Counted from the first letter of the stretch, positions 35,691 through 47,051 are shown. The stretch is DNA of 64,000 bases from Amborella trichopoda (GCF_000471905.2 NW_006499364.1:2993036-3057035); one strand, 5' to 3'. Numbers and translations: made by a program. The notes: generated from the letters alone by a model not told the origin.

Positions 35691-36439
35691 GCTGGTTAGA
35701 TGCCTCGATCTAGCCTCTGGGTCGGGGTGTCCTGGTGGTGCGGTTCGAGGTTAGAGATCGACCTGGGACTTGAGACTGCTCTCTCATGAACCGTGTGAAG
35801 AAGACGGGCAGGGCTACCAACCGACGAGAGAGGAATTAGGTTCGCCAGGCGGGACTCATCTCGCGTGGGTTCATGATGCACATGGGCTAACTCGTGTGGG
35901 CGCCCTCTTAGATCACGTGGGAATGCCCCCTGGCCTGTGGTCGGTTCAGAATCGCCTCCCTTGACCTGTTTTCCTCTTTCCTGTAAAACACACACACACA
36001 CATTAGAGTACAGACAAGTGGGTCTGAGGACCCCACCTTGTCATAGGGTGAACACACATGCATGTGTGCACGGGGAGAAGTAGAAGAAATAAAAAAGAGT
36101 CCACATATCAATTCGACAGCCTTACGACATCTACTTGACGAGGGACTTTTAATAATGTCTTATAATAAAGAAAGAAAGAAAGAAAGGGGTGAGATAGAGA
36201 AGATGTCAGAGAAAAGAAATAAGAGTTTGAAGGCTAGTATGTCTTTCAACTAGTCCTTCAGGGAAAAGTGGGACGGAGGTTGGTCTAGATCTCACCCAAC
36301 TCTTCAAAGGAAAAGAAATGGAAATTTTTGTAGAGAGAAGAAGAAGAGAAAGAATGGGACAAGTGATGAAGGTAAGTTTAGCTCTCGCTGAACCTTCCAA
36401 AGAGGAAAGGGAAGGGAAGAAAGAGAATGAAGATGTTTG

Positions 36440-36780
36440 ACCTGACGACTAGATGGGCGCAGTGGCATGGCTACCATGACGACTGGTCTGGTGTAGTAAC
36501 TAGATGGGCACAATGACTAGACCGGAACAACAGTTAAACGACTCGACAACAAGACTAGCACGATGACTAATCTGGCAAAGTGGCTAGTATTGAGCGATAG
36601 CTAAACGGGCACGGTAACTAGACTGACACAACGACTAAACTACTCGACGTTGGGACTGACGTGAAGACTTTCAAATGTAGTGACTAGTCTGGCGCAGCAG
36701 TTAGACGGGCACAATAAATAGACCGACACAATGGTTAAACTACTCTAAGTCAAGACTGGCACGACAACAAAAGGCTCAGC
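36440..36780 (-). repeat. Short tandem motif in L6
   Basis: About ten copies of a 20-35-base motif (GACTAGTCTGGCACAATGAC) follow each other. Related motifs are found at the same place in L3 (9955-10150), L7 (51590-51790), L9 (59430-59520) and L10 (61500-61700). Confidence 0.6.
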
Positions 36781-36829
36781 CAGCCATCTGATTGAACTAG
36801 CAAAAGGAGAAAGAAGAGAAGGGAGATCG

Positions 36830-37600
36830 TGCTCAGTAGTGTGTGCTACCATGTAGGGCAGAAAGTGGGAAGGAAGATAGGTCATGCTCAGCGGTCCTTA
36901 CTGTCGTGCACGACCGAAAGAAGAGAGAGAAGAGAAGACATCATGCTTGGCAGTGTTCACTGTCGTGTGCATCAGATCGAAAGAGAGAAGGGGAATGTAC
37001 ACTCGGCATTTATACCATCATGTGCAACGGACTCACTGACTGAGAGAGAAAAGGGAATGTCATGCTCGACAGTATGTACTGCTGCTTGCAACAAACAAGA
37101 GAAAGTGTCACGCTCGGTATTTGCACTGCCATGCACAACAAACAGAGAGGGAAGAGAGCATCACACTCGGTAGTACACACTACAGCGCACAATAGATTAA
37201 GAGAGAGAAGAAAGCCACACTCGTTATTTGCACTGTAGTGTGCAATGAATAAAGAGAGAAGAGAACGTCATGCTCGGTAGTACGCACTGCCCTACGCAAC
37301 AGACTTAGAACACACTCGGCATTTGCATTATCATGCGTAATGAACAGAGGGAGAAGTGAATATCACGCTCTACAGTATGCATTGTTGCATGCAACAAACT
37401 GAGAGAGAAAGAAGAAAGTCACACTCGGAATTTAGTCTATCGTGAGAACGTCACGCTCAACAGTACACACTGCTGTGCGCAATAGACTGAGAGGGAAGAA
37501 ATTCACGCTCGGCATTTACACTGCTATACGCAACAATTAGATAAAGAAGAGAACGTCATGCTCAACAGTAAGCACTACCACCTATAATAGACTGAGAGGG
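36830..37600 (-). repeat. Minisatellite in L6 with palindromic cores
   Basis: About fifteen units of 45-60 bases contain TCATGCTCGGCAGTGTTCAC-like cores and GAGAGAGAAGA spacers. Many cores are small palindromes with different bases in the arms: CAGTG-TT-CACTG (36951-36962), CAGTA-TG-TACTG (37070-37081), GTAGT-ACAC-ACTAC (37170-37183), CAGT-ACAC-ACTG (37461-37472). Confidence 0.7.
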
Positions 37601-38040
37601 ACATGAGACTAGAAGGAAGCAGAGAGAAAAAAAAGAAAGAGAAGAGAAGGGAAAGGACAAAAGAAAGAGAAAAAAGGAAAGAGAGAAGAAAGAAAAGGAA
37701 AGGAACAAGAAAAAGAAAGAAGAGAGAAAGAATAGAGAAATAAGAGAGAGAAAGACGAGAGAAAAAGGAAGAGAAAGAAGAGAGAGAAAGAAGAGATAAA
37801 AAGAAGAGAGAAGAAGAAAGAGAAAATAGAGAGTGAAAGAAGAGAGAGAAAGAAGAAAGAGGAAGAAGAAAGAGAAAGAAGAGAGAGAAAGAAGAGAGGA
37901 GAGAGAAAGTTACCTTACATCAAAGGGTACTGCTTAAATTCTTCTCTCTCCTCTCTCTCTCCAAGACATGACCTAAGACTCAAATAAAGAAATGTAATTT
38001 TTATTACTCCAAGAAGGGTCCATTACATGAGGTGCACCCT

Positions 38041-38050
38041 TATTTATATA
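38041..38050 (-). promoter_or_regulatory. TATA box of LTR L6
   Basis: Minus strand TATATAAATA beside the CACCCATGTTTGGGCCCCAC block. Confidence 0.65.
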
Positions 38051-39344
38051 GAAGTGGGGCCCAAACATGGGTGTAAAATCAAAATTTGACCTAATTGCTA
38101 AAAATTAACAATTAAGTGAATTGAAGAAATTCTAAAAAAATATGGAAAAAAGACGATTTTGCCCCTGTAACAACAATCCACAAAATTCCAATGGAGTCCC
38201 TGCTGTGCCCAAGAACTCTTGTGATCTTCCAGGGATGATTTGGGGTCTTTCCAGTCTCTATTTAGTCAAAAGATGATTCTTTTCTTGATCGGATCGGCAG
38301 ACAGTCATTTTGAAACCACTTTTGAGCCACGGATCGGGTCTTTGGGCCATGATCATGAAGTGCGAAAATCATGAGAAACATGCGATATTTGTTTAAAGAC
38401 TATGCCCATTTCTTGGTGATTTTTGATGATATATTTTCTGAATATCGATGAGCAAGTCGTTGTGAGCGCTTGGTGATGAATGTGGCTTGATTTGGTGGCC
38501 GAATGACCGTTTTCCATTTTTGATCTTTTGACCGGAATTTGCTTCTTAGTGCCCAGAAAATGCAGCAATGTTGTACTTGTCGTGCATCAAATCTGACTTT
38601 CCTTTACGTGCAAGGTTCAACTCTGATGATGCCTCGAACCCTATGCTCGTAATAGATCTGATTTTGGGTCGATCCGACATGCGAGCGCCATAATGTGGCC
38701 ACTCGATCGAGGTGTGCTCCTGCTGGAAAACCTGCAACCTTGCATTGAATGGTGATCCTCTCTCACATTTTTCTCTAGGCTCATGCCACAACATGAGCGT
38801 GCCACATATCAAAATGCTCGAGTCGACGAGACGAGCACGCTCATAAAATTTGAGCTTGATCCAGCTTGGGATGAGAGAGATACAACCTTTCAAAGTTGAG
38901 CCCAAAACCCATGAGCACAGTTTCCATTAATGGAAATTAGTTCACTGTGGGTGCACGGTAATAGCATGTGACCTACCCATTTCAGGTAATTTGACCATAA
39001 CTTGGTCCAGGAAGGTCTGAACAAGCTGAATTGTTGTCCCTAAGGTTTTCAAAAGCTCCAAATCCAATGGTAGTGGTCCCACAATCTTTTGACACTCCAG
39101 TGATAGGACTATAGTTATAAGGTCCATTTTAGAGTGGGAGGCTTATTTTCCCAAAACTATTTCTATGTTTGCACTGCCTTGAACTGGTCAGATTGCGACA
39201 AAACTTCGTAGGTATTCTTCAAATACCTTTATCAACGTTCTTGAACCTTCTTGGGCAATTATGAGACTGTCGAAAATTTCACTCATGGATCAGGGCTTAT
39301 TACCCTATGGCTTCCATAGTTCGTAGGAATTTTGATACCTGCAG

Positions 39345-39423
39345 ACCTAGGTCGCATATTGCTTTTCTCTTAACTCATAACGAGGATACAAGTATTAAAA
39401 AATACCTTTAAATAATGAAAGGA
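39345..39423 (-). other. Junction between L6 and the E6 3' region
   Basis: Short unique sequence. The minus strand has a purine run AAGAGAAAAG near 39364-39373 that could be the remnant of a polypurine tract, but it is about 20 bases from the LTR edge. Confidence 0.3.
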
Positions 39424-39775
39424 GGATGTCCTTCGAGATGGTCCCATTTTAGGGAACTTCACCCTAAATGCTTGAAGATTGGTGGAGGAAGAAAAGGTAG
39501 GCAAGGTAACTCTTTGGCTTACATCCTACAAGTCCAATTGGGGATCTCCCGAATTACTCAGACTCGATAAGAGGATGGCCTTTGAAGCGGTCCCAAATTT
39601 TAGGGACTTCACCTTGGATGCAGAGTTTGATGAGACGAATGGTAGGCAAGGTACCTCTTTGGCTAACATCCTACTGGTTGAGTTGGGGGTCTCCCGAATT
39701 ACCCAGACTCGATAAGAGGATGGCCTTTGAAGCGGTCCCATTTTAGGGGAGTTTACCCTGGCAGTAAGAGTTTGA
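39424..39775 (-). repeat. Tandem repeat of about 147 bp, 2.3 copies
   Basis: Units start at 39424, 39573 and 39718 with GGATGTCCTT or GGATGGCCTT and carry GGTCCCATTTTAGGG and CTCCCGAATTACTCAGACTC. The spacing is 149 and 145 bases. Confidence 0.8.
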
Positions 39776-39824
39776 TGGAAGAGAAGAAGAGGAGGAGCTT
39801 TTTTTTTTTATGTGGCGACACTAA

Positions 39825-40200
39825 GGCCCGTGTTGAGAAAGTCGCACCGGGGCATTGAGGCCCTAGTGCCGAGAATAAGAAGGCGGCACAAAGGCCTGCG
39901 ATAAAACAAAGGGTAACACTGGAGCCGAAAAACATGTTTGAAAGGCACTGAGGCTTGGATTTTTTAAGCCACTAGGGCCCGGATGTTTTTGGAAGGCATT
40001 GGGGCCCGGATTATTTTTTTTAAAGAAAGGCACTGGGGCCTGGATTTTTTTTGGAGGAAGGTATTGGGGTCCAGATTGGTTTTTGGAAGGCACTGGGGTC
40101 TGGAGTTTTTTTTGGAAGGCACTAGGGCCTAGATTGTTTTTTGGAGGCACTGAGGCCCGGAGTTTTTTTTTTTGAAGGCATTGGGGCCTGAATTGAGGTG
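39825..40200 (-). repeat. Tandem repeat, about 40-bp units
   Basis: About nine units read AAGGCACTGGGGCCTGGATT followed by a T-rich run. It lies in the 3' region of E6. The long antisense frame 39863-40237 is due to the repeat. Confidence 0.75.
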
Positions 40201-40309
40201 GTTTGACCCGAAGGCCAGAAGGAGGAGATTCGGTCAAGGCGCCCTTTTCGGGTTTTCACCTGGGCGGAGGGGATATGGCGCCAGAAGAGTAGTTTTTACC
40301 ATATCCTTT

Positions 40310-40560
40310 ATTTGGGTGCTTTTACTCGTGAGTTCGATGTCATGTCCACCCGTTGGTTTCCACTCTTACTCATGTCGCCCTTTTGCAGGTTTTCATCGTG
40401 CCAAGATTTTTTTTCAGGACTCTTTTACTCATGGCTTCGTGTCCATGCCCACTTGTCATTTTTATTCATGGTGCCCTTTGCGGGTTTTCACCATGCCCCT
40501 ATTTTTTGTTGGGTGATTTTACCCATAGCCATTTTTTGGCTATGCTTCTTTTTTTTTTTT
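40310..40560 (-). repeat. GGCATGGTGAAAA repeat of E6
   Basis: About three units of 70-75 bases; on the minus strand they read GGCATGGTGAAAACCCGCAA and AGGGCACCATGAATAAAAAT. The E4 3' region at 27090-27265 has the same motif order. Confidence 0.7.
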
Positions 40561-40779
40561 TAGGGGGAGAGAGGTCACCAGTGTAATGAACCATGACGGA
40601 GGAGTGGCTTTATTGCGACCCAGGCAGTTTGTGCCCAAGCAGGGTCAATGATGGTGGTTCCGCAGAAGGTGTTGGATGGTGCCCACGGTGGTGGAATGTT
40701 GAAAGCACCCGCGGGGATGTGGGTTGATGGAGGGAGCCGTGAGGGGTGTGGAATGATGGAGGGACCCAGAGGGAGTAGA

Positions 40780-41115
40780 GTGAAGAAGGTACCTGTGACG
40801 GGGTAGTGTGAAGAAGGTATCTGTGGGGGGTGAAGTGAAGAATGCACCTGCGGGGAGTGAAGTGAAGAAGGCACCCACGGGGGGTGGTGAATGAAGAAGG
40901 CACCCACAAGGGGAGGAATGAAGAAGGCACTCCTTGGGGGTGGCGTAAAGAAGGCACCCACGGGGGGTGAAATGAAGAAGACACCCGCAGGGGGGCAAAG
41001 TGAAGAAGGCACCCACGGGGGGTGGCGATTGAAGAAGGCACCCACGGGGGGTGGCGAATGAAGAAGGCACCCGTGGGGGGTGAGATGAAGAAGGCACCTG
41101 CGAGGGGTGGAATGA
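40780..41115 (-). repeat. Tandem repeat of 26-42 bp, GAAGAAGGCACCCACGGGG
   Basis: About ten units. All three minus-strand frames stay open (40575-41168 among others) and give the same kind of His/Pro/Phe-rich peptide, which is what a tandem repeat without stops produces. I do not call a gene. Confidence 0.8.
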
Positions 41116-42383
41116 TCAGCTGCCTCGAAGAAAGCATGCTTAAAGAAGAGGTGCTCAGTTGACAACACGCCTACATGATAGGGAGAGGTCAGATGGAGAG
41201 TGCCACATGGATGGCAATGCCTTTGGGCAAGATCTGCTTTAGTGATCTACTGATAACACCAGGCCAAAAGCATGGTGGCGTGAGATTTTCCCGTGATGCT
41301 TCATGGGCAATGCTTAATAGGTGAGGCGGGAGAAGGTTTAAATGTCACGGTCAATGAGGCACCATTGTGATGACACGTGGTTGAGTAGCTAGGCGGCATG
41401 ATGCTCGGGAAGCAGCAAGCTTTGAGGAGCCTAAGCCCTTTAAAAGGGGGGGAGGCAGGAAAGAGTGAGGGCAGCTGTTTTCCCCTTTTCTTTGAAGATT
41501 TTGGCTGATGAGTGATGCCCAATATGGGGGCTAACTGCTTAACCTTGGCTTTGGGGTGTGCACGGGCATTGGACGTGCTTGTGAATGCATTCACCACACA
41601 GAAGTGACGATGGACCCATGGCAGAGGATGAGCTTGTTTCTCCAGAGCTCCTTTGTTTGTGTGAGACCCATGGCGTGGGGCTCGCGACTATGTATAATGT
41701 GTTGGGGGCCTTCTATCGAAGTTGGTGGGGGCGGTGTGCCTAGTCTTGGTGCGTGTATTGTTTCCTCCGACCAGCGCATGGCTGTTCACCTTCGTAAGGT
41801 GACGATCAAGAGAAGGAGGAGCCCACACTCTTCTCCAAGGCATGTTTGAAGAGGGTGATACCCTCTCCCGGAGGAGGCCACTACGGTGAGGAGGCGGTTG
41901 AGTTCGTGGACGGATCTACCCCAGAATGGATGTACACACTTTGTTTTATTGTAGTTACGAGATGTAACCACAAAGTTGTAATCCTCTTGTTCATGGAATA
42001 AAAATAATTCCTTTATGTCGAACTCTTTCCTATTTAGTGTTGCCCCTTTGCTTGCTGCTTCTTCTTTTTCTTCCTTTTTTTTGTTTTTTCTTTGTGGGCT
42101 GGTGCAGTCCTTACCCCTACTGATGATGGGGATAAGGAATGGCGGATGAAGTGCCCGTGGGATGATTGTTGCTTGCTGCATGATGATGGTTGGGATGCCC
42201 TTGTCGATTTTCATGCCCTCGTGGATCCCAACCCTTGTGGAATGTGCCATTGCTGATTTTCGCAAGACCCCGTATGTTTTTTTTTTTGGGGGACCACAGG
42301 GGTTCCCATATGTTGGCCAGACAGGGAGCGAGGTTCACCTGTTGTAGGCAGGCCCTAGGTCGCTTGGTGCGGACCTTTGCTTA
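41116..42383 (-). other. 3' region of E6 between repeats and integrase
   Basis: No protein family recognised. Minus-strand frame 41786-42265 is open but has no parallel in E4 and looks like untranslated sequence. The stretch lies between the pol stop codon and the tandem repeats. Confidence 0.45.
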
Positions 42384-43630
42384 TGGATAGTACTTTTTCA
42401 AATATCTGTCATTAATTGGAGGCCTGGCCTCCCCCCCTTTGGCATTGATCAAGAAATATGCACTGTTAGGGAAAACCTTCTTTATGACGAATGGGCCTAC
42501 TTGCTTTGGTTCGAATTTCCCCTTTGTTTGGCCATGGGTAGCGATGGGCCTCTTTACTACCAAAACGAGCTTGCCCTTCAAGAAGGCTCTTATCCTATTG
42601 GATCAATCAAAGGCCCTTTTCATACAATTTTTTTAGCCTCAAGGATCTGCTGCGCTCGGTGCCTGCCTTCATCGAGCGCGTCAAGCTCTTGGCAGCGAAG
42701 AGTAGCCCGTTCTTCACTCCACATTCCATAGTGGAGGGGCACTCTTACGGATGGCAATTGGATTTCCATCGGGACAATAGCCTCACCTCCATACACTAGT
42801 TAATAGGGGGTGGATTGTGTTGTTCCTCGGGATGTGATAAGGTGGGCCCAAAGAGTTTCAAGTAGCTTCTTGTGCGAATTTCTCTTTGTGGCAGAGACAG
42901 ACTTCCTTGGGGCCTCACATCACGCTCCGTTGAATGCTTTAGCAAGGCCGTTAGCCCTTGGGTGATACATGGTCCAGTACTTCCATGTGAACCCAAATTT
43001 CTCAGCTAACCTATTGATCTGGCTACTGCGGAACAAGGGGCCATTGTCGAAAATGATTCGATCGGAAACACCGAATCGATATATGATGTGGTGGTGGATG
43101 AAGTCAGCCACCGCAGTGTCAGGGACCTTCCTGAGACGGACTGCTTCGGCCCAATTAGAAAAATAATCGGTTGCGGCGAGTATGGACTTATGCCCCAAGG
43201 AGGAAGGAGGATCGATGGGGCCTACGATGTCCATGTCGCAGTGGGCGAAGGGCTAAGATGCTACCATTGAGTGGAGAGGCTCGGGTGGCTGGTGAATGAA
43301 GTTCACATGGATATGGCAAATTGGGCAAATTTTCACGAATGCCAATGAGTTTGCACTCATGGTGGGAAAGTAGTAGCCTATCCGCATGATCCTGTGGTAC
43401 AGCATGGGGCCTGACTGGTGCATTCCGCACACCCCAGAATGGACTTCTGCAAGAACCCGCTTTGCCTCATCGTGCCCAGTACATCTGAATAGCATGTCGT
43501 TGTAGGAGATTAAGAACAGAGTAACATCTTGGCACACAAATCCTGTGGTGGATCTCCGGATGATGTTACGCTCAACGGGCTCGTTGGGCAATCGATTGTG
43601 TAGTAGATACGCCATTATGGGGATGCATCA
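42384..43630 (-). pseudogene. Integrase of E6
   Basis: Integrase inserts the DNA copy into the host genome. On the minus strand, 43253-43615 has the zinc-binding domain: EVHSGVCGMHQSG and later CPICHIHVNFIHQPPEPLHS (H-x-H...C-x2-C). The core follows in 42920-43234: MDIVGPIDPPSSLGHKSIL gives the first Asp and DRIIFDNGPLF the second. The third acidic residue, expected in ANGQAEAFN, is Lys here (ANGLAKAFN), a G-to-A change that alone would kill catalysis. Frames then shift; the C-terminal part ends KGKFEPKQVGPFVIKKVFP and INDRYLKKYYP, then a stop at 42381-42383. The PPEPLH stretch is typical of Tat-lineage integrases. Confidence 0.85.
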
Positions 43631-43899
43631 GTCAGTTTCCTGCTCAATTTCTGCACACACGTGGTCTGCAGCCAGGCATTCTTCACCCCTGCCCATCTTC
43701 TTTACGGTCATGCACAAGGTTGAGGAGGTGGGCGAGCCTTGCACACTACTAGCATCTGCTGCGGTCGAAATGGAGTAACACCATTCGAGTAGTTCTCTTG
43801 CCTGATGCTCCGCTTTGGGGATTTCTATGAATTCGGCACACCTCCATTCCATGACCCATATTGGCATGGAGTTTTTTAACGGCATCTGAATTGTAGCTC

Positions 43900-44655
43900 C
43901 TAACTTGGCAAGCGCGTCTGCCTAAGTGTTGAGCCTTCGAGACAAGTGCTCGAGAGTCACTTCATTGAGTTTAGCGATTAGCGACTTAGCAACGCCAAAG
44001 TAAGTTTTGAGGCTCTCCCTCCTTATGTCGTACCTTCCTTTGAGTTGCTTGATTGCTATCTCAAAGTCATCATAGACATTCAAGTGTTTCACATCTAGGT
44101 GAGAGGCAATCTCTAGGCCTATGATGAGTGCTTGGTATTCTGCCTCATTATGCAACCCCACTCCCGGGAGGGAGAAGGATAGGGGTACTAATCCTTTCTA
44201 GGGAATGATGAATACCACTCTTGCACCGCCTTTCTCCAACTGGAAGATCCTGTCAGAATACATCTTCCAGCTGCAGAGGCCTTCGACATTGAAGATTTCT
44301 TCATCCGGTAGGTCTTCAGTTGTGGGGGTTCCTGTCGCAAGCGGATGAGTGGCTAGGAAGTCTGCAAGGGCCTGACCCTTGACAGCCCTTTACGGTACAT
44401 ATGTGATGTCATACTCCATGAGGAGTAGTGACCACTTGGTGAGTCAGCCCATAAGGCAAGGGCGTGATAAGAGATACTTTATAGGGTATGCACGAGAGAC
44501 AAGCCAATTCAGCTGCTAGTGCAGGTAATGTCGCAGCTTCAATACTACGAATATGAGGGCTAAGCATGTCTTTTCCATTGGAGAGTAATTGACCTCTGCT
44601 CCTTACATTTCAGGCCTCGGATAATACAAAGCCATAATATGAGGGCTTCGAGTGA
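43900..44655 (-). pseudogene. RNase H region of E6
   Basis: RNase H removes the RNA template. The connection part reads GAEVNYSPMEKTCLALIFVV (near 44600), then LLLMEYDITYVP and VKGQALADFLATHPLA near 44370-44420. The RNase H fold starts with WKMYSD (first Asp kept), then NEAEYQALIIGLEIASH (44090-44145) with the catalytic Glu, then VYDDFEIAIKQLKGRYDIRR with a further Asp. VTLEHLSRRLNT closes it. Stops at the LLH-x-QLNW, CLMG-x-LTKW and TYVP-x-RAVKG sites break the frame. Confidence 0.8.
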
Positions 44656-45800
44656 CTCATCGAGCGTGGCATGTATAAGATGAGGGGCCTCCCGGGGATG
44701 GGTGCAGAACTAGGGGATTGAGAAGATAGCTTTTGATGCTGTCAAAAACCGCTTGGCATGCCTCACCGCATTTGAAGGGGACCTCCTTCATGAGATGGGA
44801 TAAGGGTTGGCATCTTCCTACCAGTTTATATATGAATCTCCTTATGTAGGCCAATTGACCTTCGAGGGAATTGAGTTCCCATAGATTTCTAGACGGTGGC
44901 ATCTTTTGGATGGCTTTGATCATGATGAGCTCAATCTCCACACTTCTGTATCGAATAATGAAACTTGGAACCTCCCTGATCGCACACTAAAGGCACATTC
45001 CAAGGGATTCATTTTGAGCTGATGGAGGCAAAGACTCGCAAAGACTCTGTCGAGGCTCGCTATGTGGCTCCCCCTATTATTCGATTTGACTACAAGGTCA
45101 TCTACATAGCACTCGACTTCCTTGTGTAGCATGTCTTTGAAGCTAGTAGTCATGGCCCTTTGATACGTGGCCTCTGCATTCTTGAGACCACAAGGCATAA
45201 CCATGTAGCAGAAGACACCTTTTGGTGTTAAGAAAGCTGTAGATTCCTTGTTCTCCGGGGCCATCAGCATCAGGATATAACCAGTGCAGCCGTCCATAAA
45301 AGAGAACGCCTGACAGTTGGTGGTGGAATCAGTCAGCAACTCTGTAAATTGGAGGGGGAAGTCATCTTTAGGGCAAGTCTCTTTCAAATCTCGGAAGTCG
45401 ATGTAGACCTTGATCTGCCAATTCTTCTTTTCGACCAGGACTATATTAGCCAGCCATTTAGGATATTTTACTCTCGAATGAAGAGTGTTGCTCTAAGCTT
45501 TTCCACCTCCACCTCAATTTTGATTTTGAGATCGGGCCTAAACCTCCTTAGCTTTTGTTTGATAGGCTTGCATAACAAGTTGATGCCCAACCTGTGGACG
45601 GCTACGTGCGGTTCAAGATTGGGCATCTCCTCATAATGTCAAGAAAACACATCCTAATTGGCTTTCATAAATTCAACATATTCCTGTTTTTCTTGAGGTG
45701 ACATAAATGCAGAGATGAAGGTGGGTCTCGGGTCGGTCTCGCTATCCAGATTTATTTCCTCCAAATCGTCTACCGTGGCCTGTTAGTCGTACTCTAGGAT
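44656..45800 (-). pseudogene. Reverse transcriptase of E6
   Basis: The RT makes DNA from the genomic RNA. Minus-strand 44920-45387 is open and holds CPKDDFPL, FSFMDGCTGY with the first catalytic Asp, TPKGVFCYMVMPCGLKNA and the active site CYVDDLVVKS (YVDD intact). The thumb and connection part is 44657-44941: KAIQKMPPSRNLWELNSLEG, RFIYKLVGRCQPLSHLMK. Upstream, MSPQEKQEYVEFMKAN, a stop, DVFS, a stop, HYEEMPNLEP (near 45630-45690) and KQKLRRFRPDLKIKI show the finger part in another frame. At least one frameshift and several stops inactivate it. The architecture is plant Tat-type Ty3/gypsy. Confidence 0.85.
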
Positions 45801-46150
45801 TTCTGGCGCATCCTTTATTTCTTCGTCACTTATTGGTGACGAGTCCTCTATAAAGGAGGGTGACTCGAAAGCTTCGGGTATCAGCTTTGCCAGAGTCCCC
45901 TCTAAGTCTCCTCCCTTGTTCCAAGGCAAGGGGAAGGCTACCGAAGGGACTGGGCTGGTTTTTACGACACCGTTATGTGCAATACTTGCTCGAAAGGGGA
46001 TGGCGACAATGGGGGGCTCAAATTCCCTGGATAGCCAAGGCCTTCTTTCTTGCGAAACCAAGATGTTATGGCTTCAATCACAACAAACGGGGTAAACATT
46101 CATTTGCCATTGTTCAGACCTTGATTGCTAGTCAACTCGTAATTCATTCT
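45783..46150 (-). pseudogene. Acidic run-up to the RT of E6
   Basis: The open frame 45783-46061 (EFEPPIVAIPFRASIAHNG, then EDSSPISDEEIKDAPE) leads into the RT. Gag and protease, which should precede it, are missing: the sequence passes within about 200 bases to the leader. This marks a deletion of several kb. Confidence 0.55.
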
Positions 46151-46159
46151 TCTCATAAT

Positions 46160-46976
46160 ACGATCGGTTTTGGGACCATATAATTCCCACCTGGGTGTGA
46201 CTGCTGCATCCTGCAAGGAGTGACCCCCTGAGGCTTGTTTGGTCATGCTTCTCATGGGCCTCCAGAGTGAACCCTGGTAGTGGAGTGTGTGTGGGTCTCA
46301 AGGGGCCGGCCTTTGGGCTGTCCCGAGCCGTGGGGCTGACATGCATGATGTGTGTGGCTTCATAGCCACCAGCACTTCGCCTGGGTCGAGCGAGACACAA
46401 AATGGTTTGAGGGATAGGGATAGGATATCACCTACCCCGATTCACTATTATGGTGGTTGGTCGGTCGGGAAGTCTGTAAACATAGCTATGCATGGTGGAG
46501 TAATTGCGCGGGCTGACATGGGAGTTGCCAGCAGGTGGTTTGTGGGTGGGGGTGCCGGTGTTGACGATGCCCCGGTGTGACGTAGGCGCGGTTACCTTTC
46601 ATCTTCCGACCCCGACGGCAGTCCTGGAAGGATTGACCGAGTGAGAAGGAGTGGTGGCGTGAGAGCCACTTTGTGATCTGCTGCTGGTACGGTGCCCACC
46701 GGCGACAGGGTGTTCTAGTGAGGGGGCGATAGTAGAGTCGCCCATGTAGTGGGCCTCAAGGGGTCCCCCCTTAATGCCGGAAGAGGTGGGGTGAGGGGCC
46801 TGAGGGTCCGTGCCACAAATAATTCTAGTCGAGGGCGAGATGGTCAGGTTAGCATGGCCGCATAGGGGGCACGCGAGGGACAGAGGAACACCCGACGCAG
46901 CCTCATCGTGAATGGCCACGGGTATGTGGATATAGAACTCCTCGACCCGAAGGAAGGAGGGATAAGAAGATCCCAT
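46160..46976 (-). pseudogene. Leader ORF1 of E6
   Basis: The ATG (46974-46976, minus strand) is 91 bases past the PBS and starts MGSSYPSFLRVEEFYIHIP, alignable with MAPRLFN-x-FIRVEDFLIP of E4. The frame stays open for 125 codons (to 46599), the longest uninterrupted ORF1 start seen here. It is rich in Ser, His, Pro and Thr and contains CPLCGHANL, a C-x2-C-x2-H pattern of unknown meaning. After the stop, a second open piece (46128-46400) follows. Confidence 0.45.
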
Positions 46977-47051
46977 AGCAAAAGTGAAGAGAGGAGAAAG
47001 AGAGTTTGGTATCTGGTGATAGCTCGAGCCAACGATCAGGTGACAAGTCCC

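Larger units (their letters stand above)
35693..39344 (-). mobile_element. LTR L6 of E5, long and unusual
   Basis: About 3.65 kb. The 3' end is clear (TCTAACCA beside the PBS). The U5 block (GGGCGCCCTCTTAGATCACG at 35909), purine-rich run (37600-37915), TATA and U3 follow the common order. Its minisatellite (36830-37600) differs from that of L2 and L7. The 5' end near 39344 is not certain: the usual TGTTTGAAC start is missing and similarity to the other LTRs fades near 39325. Beyond it lies the 3' region of E6. Confidence 0.7.

Noticed and set aside
40575..41168. Three parallel minus-strand frames of 118-197 codons, His/Pro-rich
   Set aside because: They translate a G-rich tandem repeat in every frame; no copy in E4 supports coding.
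42384..45800. Integrated pararetrovirus (caulimovirus-like) RT
   Set aside because: The linked integrase with HHCC domain, LTRs and primer site fit a Ty3/gypsy retrotransposon; no movement or coat protein pattern was seen.
46599..46976. CPLCGHANL in ORF1 of E6 as a zinc-binding domain
   Set aside because: The pattern is missing from the other ORF1 copies, so there is no support for a conserved domain.
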